NCBI RefSeq assembly: GCF_028682395.1
Contig: NZ_JANHLC010000001.1
Location: forward strand, 186,001 to 250,000
DNA length: 64,000 nt
Source of the DNA: Pseudomonas putida
GTDB lineage: Bacteria > Pseudomonadota > Gammaproteobacteria > Pseudomonadales > Pseudomonadaceae
Direction of reading: 5' to 3'
Positions 36,831 through 46,482 of the stretch are shown piece by piece. The first letter of the stretch is position 1. Each line of letters opens with the position of its first letter. A program made the position numbers and the translations under genes. The notes under the pieces are model-generated. The model did no database searches, was not told where the DNA came from, and saw only the letters and a list, made by a program, of their open reading frames with translations.

Positions 36831-37776
36831 TCAGGCGCTCCACCGTCTTGGCCCACATGTCATCCACTGGCGCCTGCAATTTCAGCTCGCCACCCTCGGG
36901 CAGCGGCACCGTCAGCATGTAGGCATGCAAAAACAACCGCTTGCCCCCCAACTCGCGAATCTCGCGGGAGAAATCCTCGTCGCCATACTTGCTGTCGCCG
37001 GCAATGCAGTGCCCGGCATGCAAGGTGTGCACACGAATCTGATGGGTCCGTCCCGTCACCGGTTTGGCCTCGACCATCGTGGCGAACTCGCCGAAGCGAC
37101 GCAGCACCTTGAACACGGTCAACGCTTCCTTGCCTTCCTCGTTGACCTCAACCATCCGCTCGCCAGAGCGCAGATTGCTCTTGAGCAGCGGCGCGCGCAC
37201 CTGCTTGATCGAAGTTGCCCAGTGACCGCGGACCAGCGCCATGTAACGCTTGTCGACACCATCGCCGCGCAGTGCCGCGTGCAAATGGCGCAACATGCTG
37301 CGCTTTTTGGCGATCATCAGCAGACCCGACGTATCCCGATCCAGGCGATGAACCAGTTCGAGCTCCTTGGCATCCGGGCGCAACTGGCGAAACGCCTCGA
37401 TCACCCCGAAGTTCAGTCCGCTGCCACCGTGCACCGCAATACCGGCCGGCTTGTTGATCACGATCAGCGCCTTGTCTTCAAAAACAATCGAAGCCTCCAG
37501 GCGCTGCAGCAACCCCTGAGCCAAAGGCACCGGCTCATCGCGCTCGGGTACCCGTACCGGCGGAACACGCACGATATCGCCGGCCTGCAACTTGTATTCG
37601 GGCTTGATCCGCCCCTTGTTCACGCGCACTTCGCCTTTACGCAAAATGCGATAAATCAAGGTCTTGGGAACGCCCTTGAGTCGGGCAAGTAGGAAATTAT
37701 CAATTCTTTGGCCGGCATATTCCGGCGAGACCTCAAGCAGTTGGACGCCTGGGGTCGAGGGGGCAGTAGTCGTCAT
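36820..37776 (-). CDS. rluC: 23S rRNA pseudouridine synthase RluC
   Basis: 318 residues. S4 RNA-binding domain at about 15-75 ([33 protein letters not shown] is the S4 core), catalytic Asp in [11 protein letters not shown], and GRTHQIRVH. Modifies U955, U2504 and U2580 of 23S rRNA in E. coli. Divergent from rne, as in enterics. The ATG chosen has no ribosome site; an extended -10 ends seven bases before it, so the mRNA looks leaderless. An ATG four codons upstream lies inside that -10. Confidence 0.94.
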   Translation of the reverse strand: MTTTAPSTPGVQLLEVSPEYAGQRIDNFLLARLKGVPKTLIYRILRKGEVRVNKGRIKPEYKLQAGDIVRVPPVRVPERDEPVPLAQGLLQRLEASIVFEDKALIVINKPAGIAVHGGSGLNFGVIEAFRQLRPDAKELELVHRLDRDTSGLLMIAKKRSMLRHLHAALRGDGVDKRYMALVRGHWATSIKQVRAPLLKSNLRSGERMVEVNEEGKEALTVFKVLRRFGEFATMVEAKPVTGRTHQIRVHTLHAGHCIAGDSKYGDEDFSREIRELGGKRLFLHAYMLTVPLPEGGELKLQAPVDDMWAKTVERLSAS

Positions 37777-37783
37777 GGTGCGA

Positions 37784-37792
37784 ATCATAACA
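37784..37792 (-). promoter_or_regulatory. Extended -10 promoter of rluC
   Basis: TGTTATGAT on the minus strand is an extended -10 (TG, one base, TATGAT). The -35 region is poor (GCTTCA), which extended -10 promoters tolerate. Initiation would be at or next to the rluC ATG. Confidence 0.55.
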
Positions 37793-37805
37793 ATTTTTTA
37801 TGGAA

Positions 37806-37834
37806 TTGAAGCACTTAATCATTGCTGCTATAGT
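37806..37834 (+). promoter_or_regulatory. Promoter of rne
   Basis: TTGAAG, 17 bases, TATAGT. Initiation near 37841 would give an rne leader of about 650 nt. Confidence 0.7.
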
Positions 37835-37840
37835 CGCGAA

Positions 37841-38489
37841 CGCCGCCAAAAGCGGCCTGGACAGAGGACAAACGGCAAACAGCCGGCCCTGACCAACGCA
37901 ATTCATCAGGACGCGAGGCCGTCCTACGGGGCTTTCATTATTAAAGGGAAGTTCTGGACTGTAACAAGCGCAGGTGACATGAGGCCTGAAGCGAGCCGGA
38001 AAGCAGAGTAACTACTCGCCTACCGCGCCGATATTTACGGCCAGTTCACAAAGTGCAGTCAGTCCCGAACCACACCTCGACGAATGCTTCGGAAACAACG
38101 CCTAAATTAGCCATGATGCGTGAACTTCCTTTGTGAAGAACACGGTAAATGCCAACCCGTTGCGGATTCTGCGCGCGGCAGCACCCGAATTATCAGGGAT
38201 ACGTGTAGGGTGGAGATGCACAACCGTCGGACTGTGTAGCACTAGGCTTTATCAAGACGCTTCATATCGTCCACAGCCGCGGTTGATTCCTCCTCCTGAT
38301 CAAGCTTTTGCTAACAGGTGCCTTTGGTCACCACAGCAAGCAGGACGTGTCAGTCGCGACTTCGCCCCCTTTGGTCGAACCTCGCTAGACACTGGAGTGG
38401 CCAACCACTCCTGACGCACCTGACACCGACCGTGAGAAGTCGTGTGTGCCGAACGCCGTTTCCGGCAGCCCGGAAACCGACGGTACTAC
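37841..38489 (+). promoter_or_regulatory. Long 5' leader of rne
   Basis: About 650 bases with no supported gene between the rne promoter and its ATG. It opens with a GCCGC/GCGGC hairpin (37842-37856). In enterics the rne leader is about 360 nt and lets RNase E cut its own mRNA; a comparable feedback role is likely. A very short frame (ATG at 38113, MMRELPL) lies inside; I see no ribosome site that makes it convincing. Confidence 0.6.
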
Positions 38490-41400
38490 ATGAAAAGAAT
38501 GTTGATTAACGCAACTCAACCCGAAGAGTTGCGTGTTGCACTGGTAGATGGCCAGCGCCTCTATGATCTGGATATCGAATCCGGTGCCCGCGAGCAGAAG
38601 AAGGCCAATATCTATAAAGGCCGGATTACTCGTATCGAACCAAGCCTTGAGGCTGCCTTTGTCGATTTCGGCTCCGAGCGCCACGGCTTCCTGCCCCTCA
38701 AAGAAATCTCCCGCGAATACTTCAAGAAAGCCCCCGAAGGCCGCGTCAACATCAAAGACGTCCTGACCGAAGGCCAGGAAGTGATCGTTCAGGTCGAGAA
38801 AGAAGAACGTGGCAACAAGGGCGCAGCCCTGACCACCTTTATCAGCCTCGCCGGCCGTTACCTGGTCCTGATGCCGAACAACCCACGCGCCGGCGGCATC
38901 TCGCGCCGCATCGAAGGCGAAGAGCGCAATGAACTGCGCGAAGCGCTGAACGGCCTGGTCGCTCCAGCCGACATGGGCCTGATCGTGCGCACTGCCGGCC
39001 TGGGCCGCAGCAGCGAAGAAATGCAGTGGGACCTCGATTACCTGCTGCAACTCTGGACCGCCATCAAAGAAGCCTCGCTGGATCGCTCCGCGCCATTCCT
39101 GATCTACCAGGAAAGCAACGTGATCATCCGCGCCATCCGCGATTACCTGCGCCAGGACATCGGCGAAGTGTTGATCGACAGCGTCGAAGCCCAGGACGAA
39201 GCCCTGACCTTCATTCGCCAGGTGATGCCGCAGTACGCCAGCAAGATCAAACTGTACGAAGACAGCGTTCCGCTGTTCAACCGCTTCCAAATCGAAAGCC
39301 AGATCGAAACCGCCTTCCAGCGCGTCGTCGAACTGCCTTCCGGCGGCTCCATCGTGATCGACCCGACCGAAGCCCTGGTGTCCATCGACATCAACTCGGC
39401 GCGTGCCACCAAAGGCAGCGACATCGAAGAGACCGCACTGCAGACCAACCTTGAAGCCGCCGAAGAAATCGCCCGTCAGTTGCGCCTGCGCGACATCGGC
39501 GGCCTGATCGTCATCGACTTCATCGACATGACCCCTGCCAAGAATCAGCGGGCCGTGGAAGAGAAAGTCCGCGAATGCCTGGAAGCTGACCGTGCACGCG
39601 TCCAGATCGGCCGTATCTCGCGTTTCGGCCTGCTGGAAATGTCCCGTCAGCGTCTGCGCCCTTCCCTGGGTGAAAGCAGCGGCATCGTCTGCCCGCGTTG
39701 CAACGGCACCGGCATCATCCGTGACGTTGAATCGCTGTCCCTGGCGATCCTGCGCCTGATCGAAGAAGAAGCCCTGAAAGACCGCACTGCCGAAGTTCGC
39801 GCCCAGGTGCCGATCCCGGTCGCTGCGTTCCTGCTCAACGAAAAACGCAACTCGATCACCAAGATCGAACTGCGCACCCGCGCCCGTATCGTGATCCTGC
39901 CGAACGATCACCTCGAGACGCCGCACTTCGAAGTGCAGCGCTTGCGTGACGACAGCCCGGAAGCTCACACCAACCAGTCCAGCTACGAAATCGCAGCGGC
40001 AGCCGCCGAAGTCGAGGAAGTCCAGCCGGCCGCCGCGACCCGCACCCTGGTCCGCCAGGAAGCCGCCGTGAAGACCGCGCCGGCCCGTGCCAACGCACCG
40101 GTTCCAAGCGAAGCCGCCGCCCCTGTCGCACCGGTTGCCGCCCCTGCCGAGCCAAGCCTGTTCAAGGGCCTGGTGAAATCGCTGGTCAGCCTGTTCGCTA
40201 CCAAGGAAGAGCCTGCCGCTCCCGCCGTGGTCGAGAAGCCGACCACCGAACGCCAGCCACGTAATGAAGAGCGTCGCAACGGCCGCCAGCAGAGCCGCAA
40301 TCGCAACAACCGTCGCGATGACGAGCGCAAGCCACGCGAAGAACGTGCCCCACGTGAAGAGCGCGCACCACGTGAAGAGCGTGCCCCACGCGAGACCCGC
40401 GAAGAGACTCCAGCAGTCGCCCGCGAAGAACGCGCACCTCGCGCTCCGCGTGAAGAGCGTCAACCACGCGCGCCACGTGAAGACCGCAAGCCACGCGGCG
40501 AAGGCCGTGAGGAGCGCGTCCGCGAACTGCGCGAGCCACTCGACGCAGCTCCAGCAGCTCCAGCAGCTGCCGGCGAAGAGCGTCCAGCCCGTCCGCCACG
40601 CGAAGAGCGTCAGCCACGCACCCCACGTGAAGAGCGCCAGCCGCGCCCTGAACAAGTGGTCGCCGCGTCGAGCGAAGAAGAAGTGCTGCCAGGCGAAGAG
40701 CAACTGCAGGACGAAAGCCAGGACAACGCCGAAGGCGATCGTCCACGCCGCCGCTCCCGTGGCCAGCGTCGTCGCAGTAACCGTCGCGAGCGTCAACGCG
40801 ATGCCGACGGCAATGTCATCGAAGGCTCGGAAGAGTCCGGCGAAGAAGGCAGCGAAGCCACCAGCGCCGAACTGGCTGCCGGCCTGGCCGTTACCGCCGC
40901 AGTCGCCAGCTCGGTCATCAGCGCTCCGGCTGAAGCCCAGGCGCACGAGCAAGCCGAGCGCGCCACGGCCGCTGTCATTGAAACGCCAGTAAGCGGCGAA
41001 GTAGAAACAGCCGAGGTCGCTCACACACCTTCACCGCAGGCCGAAAGCGCACCGCAGGCCGAACAGGTCCCTGCCCAGGCATCGCACGAAGCTCAGGTTA
41101 TCGAGGCTCAGGTTGTCGAAGCTCCAGCTACCGAAGCCCAGGCTGTCGTTGAAGCCACTCCAGTCGTCGAGCCTGTAGCGGTTGAAGCCGTCGCCCAAGA
41201 GCCTGTCCGCGAACAAGCGGCTTTCGAACCCGCCGTGGCGGTTGCTGCCGAGCCTGTTGTCGAAGCTCAAGCCAGTGAAGCCGCGCAGATCGAAGCCACT
41301 ATCGAGCCGCAGCCTGTTGCAGTGACTGCTGAAGCCGTCACCGAAGTGATCGCCGTCCAGGAAGCGCCGCAAGCGCCAGTGGTCGAGCCGGTTGCCGTGG

Positions 41401-41711
41401 TCGAAGCGCCTGCCGAAGCCGTTGCCGAAGCAGCCCCCGCCAACGCGCTGACCAGCAATGGCCGAGCGCCGAACGACCCACGCGAAGTGCGTCGTCGTAA
41501 GCGTGAAGCCGAGCGCCTGCAGAAAGAGGCCGAATTGGCCGCTGCTGCAGCACCGGCGGTCGAAGCCGTCGCCGAACCCGTTGCCGTCATTGCCGAAGCC
41601 GCGCAGGAAACTGCCCCGGTGATCGACGAGAACCTGCAATCGGCAGAGGAAGTGGTAGAGCACAACGCCAAGGCCCAGGAAGAAGAGCACGAGCCTAAAC
41701 CCCTCGCCTGA
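38490..41711 (+). CDS. rne: Ribonuclease E
   Basis: 1073 residues. S1 domain about 35-125; catalytic Asp300 ([12 protein letters not shown]) and Asp346 (FIDMTP); zinc link Cys401-Cys404 (CPRC) followed by NGTG. From about 530 the chain is the degradosome scaffold: arginine-rich REER/PREER repeats (616-720), a Glu/Ala/Val/Pro stretch (about 780-980) and NDPR at 995-998 within a basic helix. Initiates mRNA decay and rRNA/tRNA processing. An RraB-like inhibitor gene is at 4.9 kb. Start is ATG at [13 protein letters not shown]; upstream in-frame codons were rejected. Confidence 0.97.
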   Translation: MKRMLINATQPEELRVALVDGQRLYDLDIESGAREQKKANIYKGRITRIEPSLEAAFVDFGSERHGFLPLKEISREYFKKAPEGRVNIKDVLTEGQEVIVQVEKEERGNKGAALTTFISLAGRYLVLMPNNPRAGGISRRIEGEERNELREALNGLVAPADMGLIVRTAGLGRSSEEMQWDLDYLLQLWTAIKEASLDRSAPFLIYQESNVIIRAIRDYLRQDIGEVLIDSVEAQDEALTFIRQVMPQYASKIKLYEDSVPLFNRFQIESQIETAFQRVVELPSGGSIVIDPTEALVSIDINSARATKGSDIEETALQTNLEAAEEIARQLRLRDIGGLIVIDFIDMTPAKNQRAVEEKVRECLEADRARVQIGRISRFGLLEMSRQRLRPSLGESSGIVCPRCNGTGIIRDVESLSLAILRLIEEEALKDRTAEVRAQVPIPVAAFLLNEKRNSITKIELRTRARIVILPNDHLETPHFEVQRLRDDSPEAHTNQSSYEIAAAAAEVEEVQPAAATRTLVRQEAAVKTAPARANAPVPSEAAAPVAPVAAPAEPSLFKGLVKSLVSLFATKEEPAAPAVVEKPTTERQPRNEERRNGRQQSRNRNNRRDDERKPREERAPREERAPREERAPRETREETPAVAREERAPRAPREERQPRAPREDRKPRGEGREERVRELREPLDAAPAAPAAAGEERPARPPREERQPRTPREERQPRPEQVVAASSEEEVLPGEEQLQDESQDNAEGDRPRRRSRGQRRRSNRRERQRDADGNVIEGSEESGEEGSEATSAELAAGLAVTAAVASSVISAPAEAQAHEQAERATAAVIETPVSGEVETAEVAHTPSPQAESAPQAEQVPAQASHEAQVIEAQVVEAPATEAQAVVEATPVVEPVAVEAVAQEPVREQAAFEPAVAVAAEPVVEAQASEAAQIEATIEPQPVAVTAEAVTEVIAVQEAPQAPVVEPVAVVEAPAEAVAEAAPANALTSNGRAPNDPREVRRRKREAERLQKEAELAAAAAPAVEAVAEPVAVIAEAAQETAPVIDENLQSAEEVVEHNAKAQEEEHEPKPLA

Positions 41712-41725
41712 TTCCCTGCGCCACT

Positions 41726-41761
41726 AAAAGCCCCGCCTGGTTAGCCAGGCGGGGCTTTTTT
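41726..41761 (+). terminator. Terminator of rne
   Basis: AAAAGCCCCGCCTGG / TTAG / CCAGGCGGGGCTTTTTT, a long perfect stem with a T-run. Confidence 0.95.
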
Positions 41762-41821
41762 ATGCCTGCCCGCAGCCCAGCGAGTCCAGGAACGCGCAGA
41801 AGTCGTCAGCGTAAAGCTCAC

Positions 41822-41858
41822 AAAAAAGGCCCCGTACGGTTCTCCGTGCGGGGCCTTT
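41822..41858 (-). terminator. Terminator of the exbB-murB operon
   Basis: On the minus strand AAAGGCCCCGCACGG and CCGTACGGGGCCTTTTTT form a strong stem just after murB. Confidence 0.93.
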
Positions 41859-41874
41859 GGTTTACCTCTGCCAC

Positions 41875-42894
41875 TCAGTACAGATTAGGTTCCATCTCCA
41901 AGCTCACATTGAAGCGCTCGCAGACGTCCTGCTGAATCCGCCGCGCCAGGTGCAACAGTTGCAGGCCCGTGGCCGTGCCGTAGTTGACCAACACCAGCGA
42001 CTGCAAGCGATGCACACCGGCATCGTCCTCACGAAAGCCCTTCCAGCCGGCTTGCTCGATCAACCAGCCCGCCGCAAGCTTCACCTGGCCATCAGCCTGT
42101 GGATAACCGACCAGGCCCGGGTAACTGAGTTTGATCTGTGCCGCCAACACCGCGGACACGATCGGGTTCTTGAAGAAGCTACCGGCATTGCCCAGCACAG
42201 CCGGGTCCGGCAGTTTCTCGCTGCGAATACTGCAGATGGCCTGGCTGACATCACTGGCCGTCGGCTGCTCGATACCTTGCTCACTCAGACGCTGACGCAC
42301 TGGACCATAGTCCAGATGCAACTGCGTCGTGCGCTTGAGCTCGAAGCGCACGCGCAAAATCAGCCAACGGCCGACTTCGTGCTTGAAGAGGCTGTCGCGA
42401 TACGCAAAATTGCACTCCTCCAGCGTGAACTCGCGCAAGGCACCGCTCTGGCGATCCAGCGCGGTCAGGCCGGCGAACACATCCTTGATCTCCACCCCAT
42501 AGGCGCCGATATTCTGCATGGGCGCAGCGCCGACGGTCCCAGGAATCAGGCTGAGATTCTCCAACCCGGACAAGCCCTGCTGCAGCGTCCACAGGACAAA
42601 GGGATGCCAGGCCTCCCCCGCTTCCGCCTCGACGATAACCCGCACACCGTCATCGCTCAGCACCCGCAACCCACGCGTTGCCATGCGCAGCACCAGCGCC
42701 GGAATATCGGCCGTCAGCAGCAGGTTGCTGCCGCCACCGATAACCAGTAATGGCAGCTCACGGGATTGGGCGCATGCCAGGGCTTCACGCACGTCGGCAT
42801 CGCTATGGGCCTCGGCAAACAGTTGCGCGCGTACGTCGACCCCAAAACTGTTGTAAGGCTTGAGAGACACCGCCGTTTGCAGGTGCAGGGTCAT
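41875..42894 (-). CDS. murB: UDP-N-acetylenolpyruvoylglucosamine reductase
   Basis: 339 residues, type I MurB. FAD-binding ELPLLVIGGGSNLLL (about 48-62), GLENLSLIPGTVGAAPMQNIGAYG and the catalytic region NAGSFFKNP (Ser in NAGSFF). Makes UDP-MurNAc. Last gene of the envelope operon; ATGA overlap with the phosphatase gene. Confidence 0.96.
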   Translation of the reverse strand: MTLHLQTAVSLKPYNSFGVDVRAQLFAEAHSDADVREALACAQSRELPLLVIGGGSNLLLTADIPALVLRMATRGLRVLSDDGVRVIVEAEAGEAWHPFVLWTLQQGLSGLENLSLIPGTVGAAPMQNIGAYGVEIKDVFAGLTALDRQSGALREFTLEECNFAYRDSLFKHEVGRWLILRVRFELKRTTQLHLDYGPVRQRLSEQGIEQPTASDVSQAICSIRSEKLPDPAVLGNAGSFFKNPIVSAVLAAQIKLSYPGLVGYPQADGQVKLAAGWLIEQAGWKGFREDDAGVHRLQSLVLVNYGTATGLQLLHLARRIQQDVCERFNVSLEMEPNLY

Positions 42895-43355
42895 AGACGC
42901 CCCTTCAATTCGACCACCAGCCGATCACAGGCGCGCTCGATCAGATCCAGGACCTGTTCAAAACCTTGGTCACCGTCGTAATAGGGATCGGGCACTTCAT
43001 CCACCACCCCTTCGTAGCGACGTAGAAACAGGTCCAGATCGGCCGTGCCGTGGACCGGGCGCAATGCCTCGAGATTACGCAGGTTGCTCTGATCCATCGC
43101 CAGGATCAGGTCATAGCGCTGGAAGTCTGCGCCACTCACCTGCTGTGCCCGCTGGGCAGACAGGTCGTAGCCACGGCGCAACGCCGCCGCCTGGCTGCGC
43201 CGGTCCGGCGCCTTGCCAACATGCCAGTCACCCGTACCCGCGGAGGCCACATTGACCCGTTCAGCCAAACCGGCCGCGCGCAATTTATGCCGCAACACAC
43301 CTTCAGCAGTAGGCGAACGGCAGATATTTCCCAGGCAGACAAACAGAACCCGCAT
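42891..43355 (-). CDS. Low-molecular-weight protein-tyrosine phosphatase
   Basis: 154 residues. Active-site loop CLGNICRS (Cys7, Arg13) at the N-terminus and the acid Asp in PDPYYDG near 121. Such enzymes often control tyrosine kinases of polysaccharide export; no kinase is adjacent. Overlaps kdsB by one base and murB by four, so it is tied to envelope synthesis. Confidence 0.93.
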   Translation of the reverse strand: MRVLFVCLGNICRSPTAEGVLRHKLRAAGLAERVNVASAGTGDWHVGKAPDRRSQAAALRRGYDLSAQRAQQVSGADFQRYDLILAMDQSNLRNLEALRPVHGTADLDLFLRRYEGVVDEVPDPYYDGDQGFEQVLDLIERACDRLVVELKGRL

Positions 43356-44119
43356 CAGGCCTCCAGCAGGCGCCGAACGCGCTCAAGATCTTCAGGCGTA
43401 TCCACCCCCGCCGGTGGCGCTTGCAGCGCGTCAGCGACGTGGATCCGCACGCCATGCCAAAGCGCGCGAAGCTGCTCCAGCCGCTCGGTATTTTCCAGCC
43501 AGCACGGCCCCCATGCCACGAAGTCGTGGAGGAAACCAGCACGGTAAGCGTAGATGCCGATATGCCGACGATACGGCACGCCCTGCGGTATTTGCTCGCG
43601 GCTCACGGCAAAGTCGTCCCGCGCCCAGGGCAGCGTCGCACGGCTGAAGGTCAGGGCCAGACCGTTGATATCACTCAACACCTTGACCACATTCGGATTG
43701 AACAACGCTTCCAGGCTATCGATCGGCTCGGCCAGAGTGGCCATCTGTGCCTCGCCATGAGCCGCCAGATTGGCCGCCACCTGGTCGATGACCGCTGGCG
43801 GAATCAGCGGTTCGTCGCCCTGCACATTGACCACGATCGCGTCCGGCGCCAGACCCAGCTGGCTCGCGACTTCGGCCAAACGATCAGTGCCGGATTCATG
43901 ATCCTCGCGAGTCAGCACCACTTCGGCACCAAAGGCCCGGCAGGCGTCGACAATGCGCGCATCGTCAGTGGCGATCACCACACGCTGGGCGCTGCTCTTG
44001 CAGGACTGCTCCCAGACGTGCTGAACCATCGGCTTGCCCGCAATCATTTGCAGGGGCTTGCCAGGCAGACGCGTGGAGGCGAAGCGCGATGGAATGACGA
44101 CGGTGAAATCCGGCTTCAT
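43355..44119 (-). CDS. kdsB: 3-deoxy-manno-octulosonate cytidylyltransferase
   Basis: 254 residues. CMP-Kdo synthase motifs: [16 protein letters not shown] at 9-24, [28 protein letters not shown] and the C-terminal [12 protein letters not shown]. Activates Kdo for lipid A core. Overlaps ycaR by four bases. Confidence 0.96.
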   Translation of the reverse strand: MKPDFTVVIPSRFASTRLPGKPLQMIAGKPMVQHVWEQSCKSSAQRVVIATDDARIVDACRAFGAEVVLTREDHESGTDRLAEVASQLGLAPDAIVVNVQGDEPLIPPAVIDQVAANLAAHGEAQMATLAEPIDSLEALFNPNVVKVLSDINGLALTFSRATLPWARDDFAVSREQIPQGVPYRRHIGIYAYRAGFLHDFVAWGPCWLENTERLEQLRALWHGVRIHVADALQAPPAGVDTPEDLERVRRLLEA

Positions 44120-44301
44120 TTATCCAGACGCTCGTCGTTACTCAGGGTACGGGCTTCGCTTTCGAGCATCACCGGGATGCCATCGCGAATCGGGTATGCC
44201 AGGCCGGCGCCCTTGCTGATCAGCTCGGTCTTGTCGGCGCTGAGCTTGAGCGGGCCCTTGCAAATCGGGCAAGCCAGGATGTCGAGCAGTTTGGTGTCCA
44301 T
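44116..44301 (-). CDS. ycaR: Trm112-family protein YcaR
   Basis: 61 residues, [20 protein letters not shown]. Only the first zinc knuckle pair (CPIC) is present, as usual for the bacterial form. Function is unproven; it is nearly always between lpxK and kdsB. The longer frame upstream is lpxK in another frame. Confidence 0.92.
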   Translation of the reverse strand: MDTKLLDILACPICKGPLKLSADKTELISKGAGLAYPIRDGIPVMLESEARTLSNDERLDK

Positions 44302-44326
44302 GGAGTTTCCCTGATTAAAAGCGGGG

Positions 44327-45337
44327 TTAAGGCGAGAGACGCCCCGGTAGCAAACGCAGCAGCTGCGTGTCGAACCAGGCGATAAATGCCGGCGAGGGCA
44401 CGGCATCGACCGCCAGATACCACCAGTGCGGTTCGGCGAAGGCACGGCACTTCACCGCGTCCTTCTCGGTCATCACCAGCGGCAATGACGGGGTGAAATT
44501 CAACAGCGCCGCACTGTATTGGGCGTGATCGGCAAATGCATGCCTGACCGGCCGCCAGTGTAGCGTTTCAAGGGTACTGAAGAAACGTTGCGGATTACCT
44601 ATTCCGGCCACCGCATGCAGCGCCTGGCCCGCAGGCCAGTACTGCAGGGGCTGGCGCTCGCCGGTGCATAAATTGACCAATGCACTAGGCTGCAGATGAA
44701 ACGCGAAGCCCTGCTCGCGGTCCTCGCCAGCGCCATTGAATAGCACCGCATCGACTGTCGCCAAACGCTCGGCTGGCTCGCGCAAAGGTCCGGCCGGCAA
44801 GCAGCGCCCATTGCCCAGGCCTCGCGCCGCGTCGATCAGGACCAGCTCAAGGTCACGCGCCAGGCGATAGTGCTGCAGACCGTCGTCGGACAGAATCAGG
44901 TCCAGCGACTCGGCAGCCAGCAGCGCGTCGACGGCCCGCCCACGGTCCGGATCTATCATCAGCGGCACACCACTGCGCTGAACGATCAGCAAAGGCTCGT
45001 CCCCGGCCTCTTGCGCGCTCTGCTCGGCGCGAACCCGCCACGGCAGTTGCGCCGGCTTGGCGCCATAGCCACGACTGACCACCCCGACCCGCAGGCCCTG
45101 GCGCTGGCAGTGCTCGATCAACCAGAGAATCAGCGGCGTCTTGCCGGTCCCGCCCACCGTGATGTTACCCACCACGATCAACGGCACGGCAGGTCGATAG
45201 ATCGTGCCCTCGCCCGCCACGAAACGTTCACGCTTGCGCAGCACGACGCGGCGATAGAGCGCTTCCAACGGGCGCAACAGTGTCAGGGCCGGATGCCCTC
45301 GATACCAGGCGTCGAGCAATCGGTCGGTCATGGCCAT
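44327..45337 (-). CDS. lpxK: Tetraacyldisaccharide 4'-kinase
   Basis: 336 residues. Walker [13 protein letters not shown] at about 57-68 and the [19 protein letters not shown] motif. Phosphorylates lipid A precursor at the inner membrane; an N-terminal hydrophobic helix is expected to anchor it. ATG overlaps the exbD stop by one base. Confidence 0.95.
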   Translation of the reverse strand: MAMTDRLLDAWYRGHPALTLLRPLEALYRRVVLRKRERFVAGEGTIYRPAVPLIVVGNITVGGTGKTPLILWLIEHCQRQGLRVGVVSRGYGAKPAQLPWRVRAEQSAQEAGDEPLLIVQRSGVPLMIDPDRGRAVDALLAAESLDLILSDDGLQHYRLARDLELVLIDAARGLGNGRCLPAGPLREPAERLATVDAVLFNGAGEDREQGFAFHLQPSALVNLCTGERQPLQYWPAGQALHAVAGIGNPQRFFSTLETLHWRPVRHAFADHAQYSAALLNFTPSLPLVMTEKDAVKCRAFAEPHWWYLAVDAVPSPAFIAWFDTQLLRLLPGRLSP

Positions 45338-45765
45338 CAGGGTGCCGATGCTGCCTCAACAGTGGTCATGCGCAAATGACTGAAGCCCAGCTTACCGGCC
45401 GCATCCATTGCGGTAATCACCGCCTGGTGCTGGGTCTTGCCGTCGGCACTGATGGACAGTGGCAGGCTGGTGTCACCCGCGGATTCCTTCTGCAAGGCCT
45501 CCACCAGGCTGGCCAGGTCATTGCTCGGCAGCACCTGGTTGTTTACCGAGAACACGCCGTCGGCACTGATGGCAATGTCCAACTGCTTGGCATTCTGGTC
45601 ATCGGCCGAGGCGCCCGTCACGGCTTCAGGCAGCTCGACACGCAATTGGGTTTCACGGGTGAACGTGGTGGTCACAACAAAAAACAGCAACAGGATAAAC
45701 ACCACATCGATCAACGACGCGAGGTTGATATCAACGGTCTCCCGGGGCTTGCGGCGGAATTTCAC
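45337..45765 (-). CDS. exbD: ExbD/TolR-type biopolymer transport protein
   Basis: 142 residues. A single membrane span at about 17-36 includes the essential Asp in [15 protein letters not shown]. The periplasmic domain ends [14 protein letters not shown]. Forms a proton channel with ExbB. This copy, next to lpxK, has no TonB and is the envelope-linked type. GTG start overlaps the exbB stop (GTGA). Confidence 0.92.
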   Translation of the reverse strand: MKFRRKPRETVDINLASLIDVVFILLLFFVVTTTFTRETQLRVELPEAVTGASADDQNAKQLDIAISADGVFSVNNQVLPSNDLASLVEALQKESAGDTSLPLSISADGKTQHQAVITAMDAAGKLGFSHLRMTTVEAASAP

Positions 45766-46397
45766 GCGTTGCTCCCAGCCAAGTCCACATCGCGATCCCC
45801 CTGGACGACTTCAACCAGTTTGATCGCTTCCTGCTCCATGCCGACCACCAGCTCATCGACACGGCGCTGCAGGAATCGATGGAAGAAGACCGAAGGAATC
45901 CCGACCATCAGACCCGCCGCCGTAGTGATCAGGGCCTTGGAAATCCCCCCCGCGAGCACCGCCGCATTGGTGGTCATGCCCGAGCCCATGAACGAGCTGA
46001 AAATATCGATCATGCCCAGCACGGTACCGAGCAGGCCGAGCAGCGGCGCCATCGCGGCAATGGTGCCCAGGGCATTGAGGTAGCGCTCCAGCTCATGGAT
46101 CACCCGAGCCGCGGCCTCCTCGATGCACTCCTTCATGATTTCACGGCCGTGCTTGGAATTGGCCAGACCGGCGGCGAGGATCTCGCCCAATGGCGAATCG
46201 GCGCGCAGCAACTTGAGTTTTTCCTTGTCCAGCTGCTTGTCCTTGATCCAGCGCCAGACCTGCCCGAGCAAATGCTCCGGGGTCACGCGACTGGCCCGCA
46301 AGGTCCACAGGCGTTCGGCAATGATGCCCAGCGCAGCGATCGAGCTCAGAATGATCGGCAACATCATCCAGCCACCGGATTTAACCAATTCCCACAC
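45762..46397 (-). CDS. exbB: ExbB/MotA-TolQ-type proton channel protein
   Basis: 211 residues, MWELVKSGGWMMLPIILSS start (GTG, with AAGGGG upstream). Three membrane spans; the conserved ATAGLMVGIPSVFFHRF type sequence appears as TTAAGLMVGIP. Works with ExbD. First gene of the operon through murB; a TATGTT -10-like element lies just upstream, 85 bases after comEC. Confidence 0.93.
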   Translation of the reverse strand: MWELVKSGGWMMLPIILSSIAALGIIAERLWTLRASRVTPEHLLGQVWRWIKDKQLDKEKLKLLRADSPLGEILAAGLANSKHGREIMKECIEEAAARVIHELERYLNALGTIAAMAPLLGLLGTVLGMIDIFSSFMGSGMTTNAAVLAGGISKALITTAAGLMVGIPSVFFHRFLQRRVDELVVGMEQEAIKLVEVVQGDRDVDLAGSNA

Positions 46398-46482
46398 AGT
46401 GAAAGCCCCTTCGAAAAAGTGCGTCACTCTAACATAGGGGCGACCTGGCACCGAAGGTCGAGATGTCGCATAAATACTCGGG

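Noticed and set aside
38113..38136. Seven-codon frame in the rne leader as a leader peptide
   Set aside because: No ribosome site and no pausing or terminator structure linked to it.
38385..41024. 879-codon open frame on the minus strand opposite rne
   Set aside because: It mirrors the codon periodicity of rne (GC-rich third positions) and has no ribosome site or recognisable family; a shadow frame.
41030..41690. EA(Q/T)V-type repeats in rne as an expanded microsatellite
   Set aside because: They are irregular and in frame; a low-complexity scaffold is normal for RNase E.
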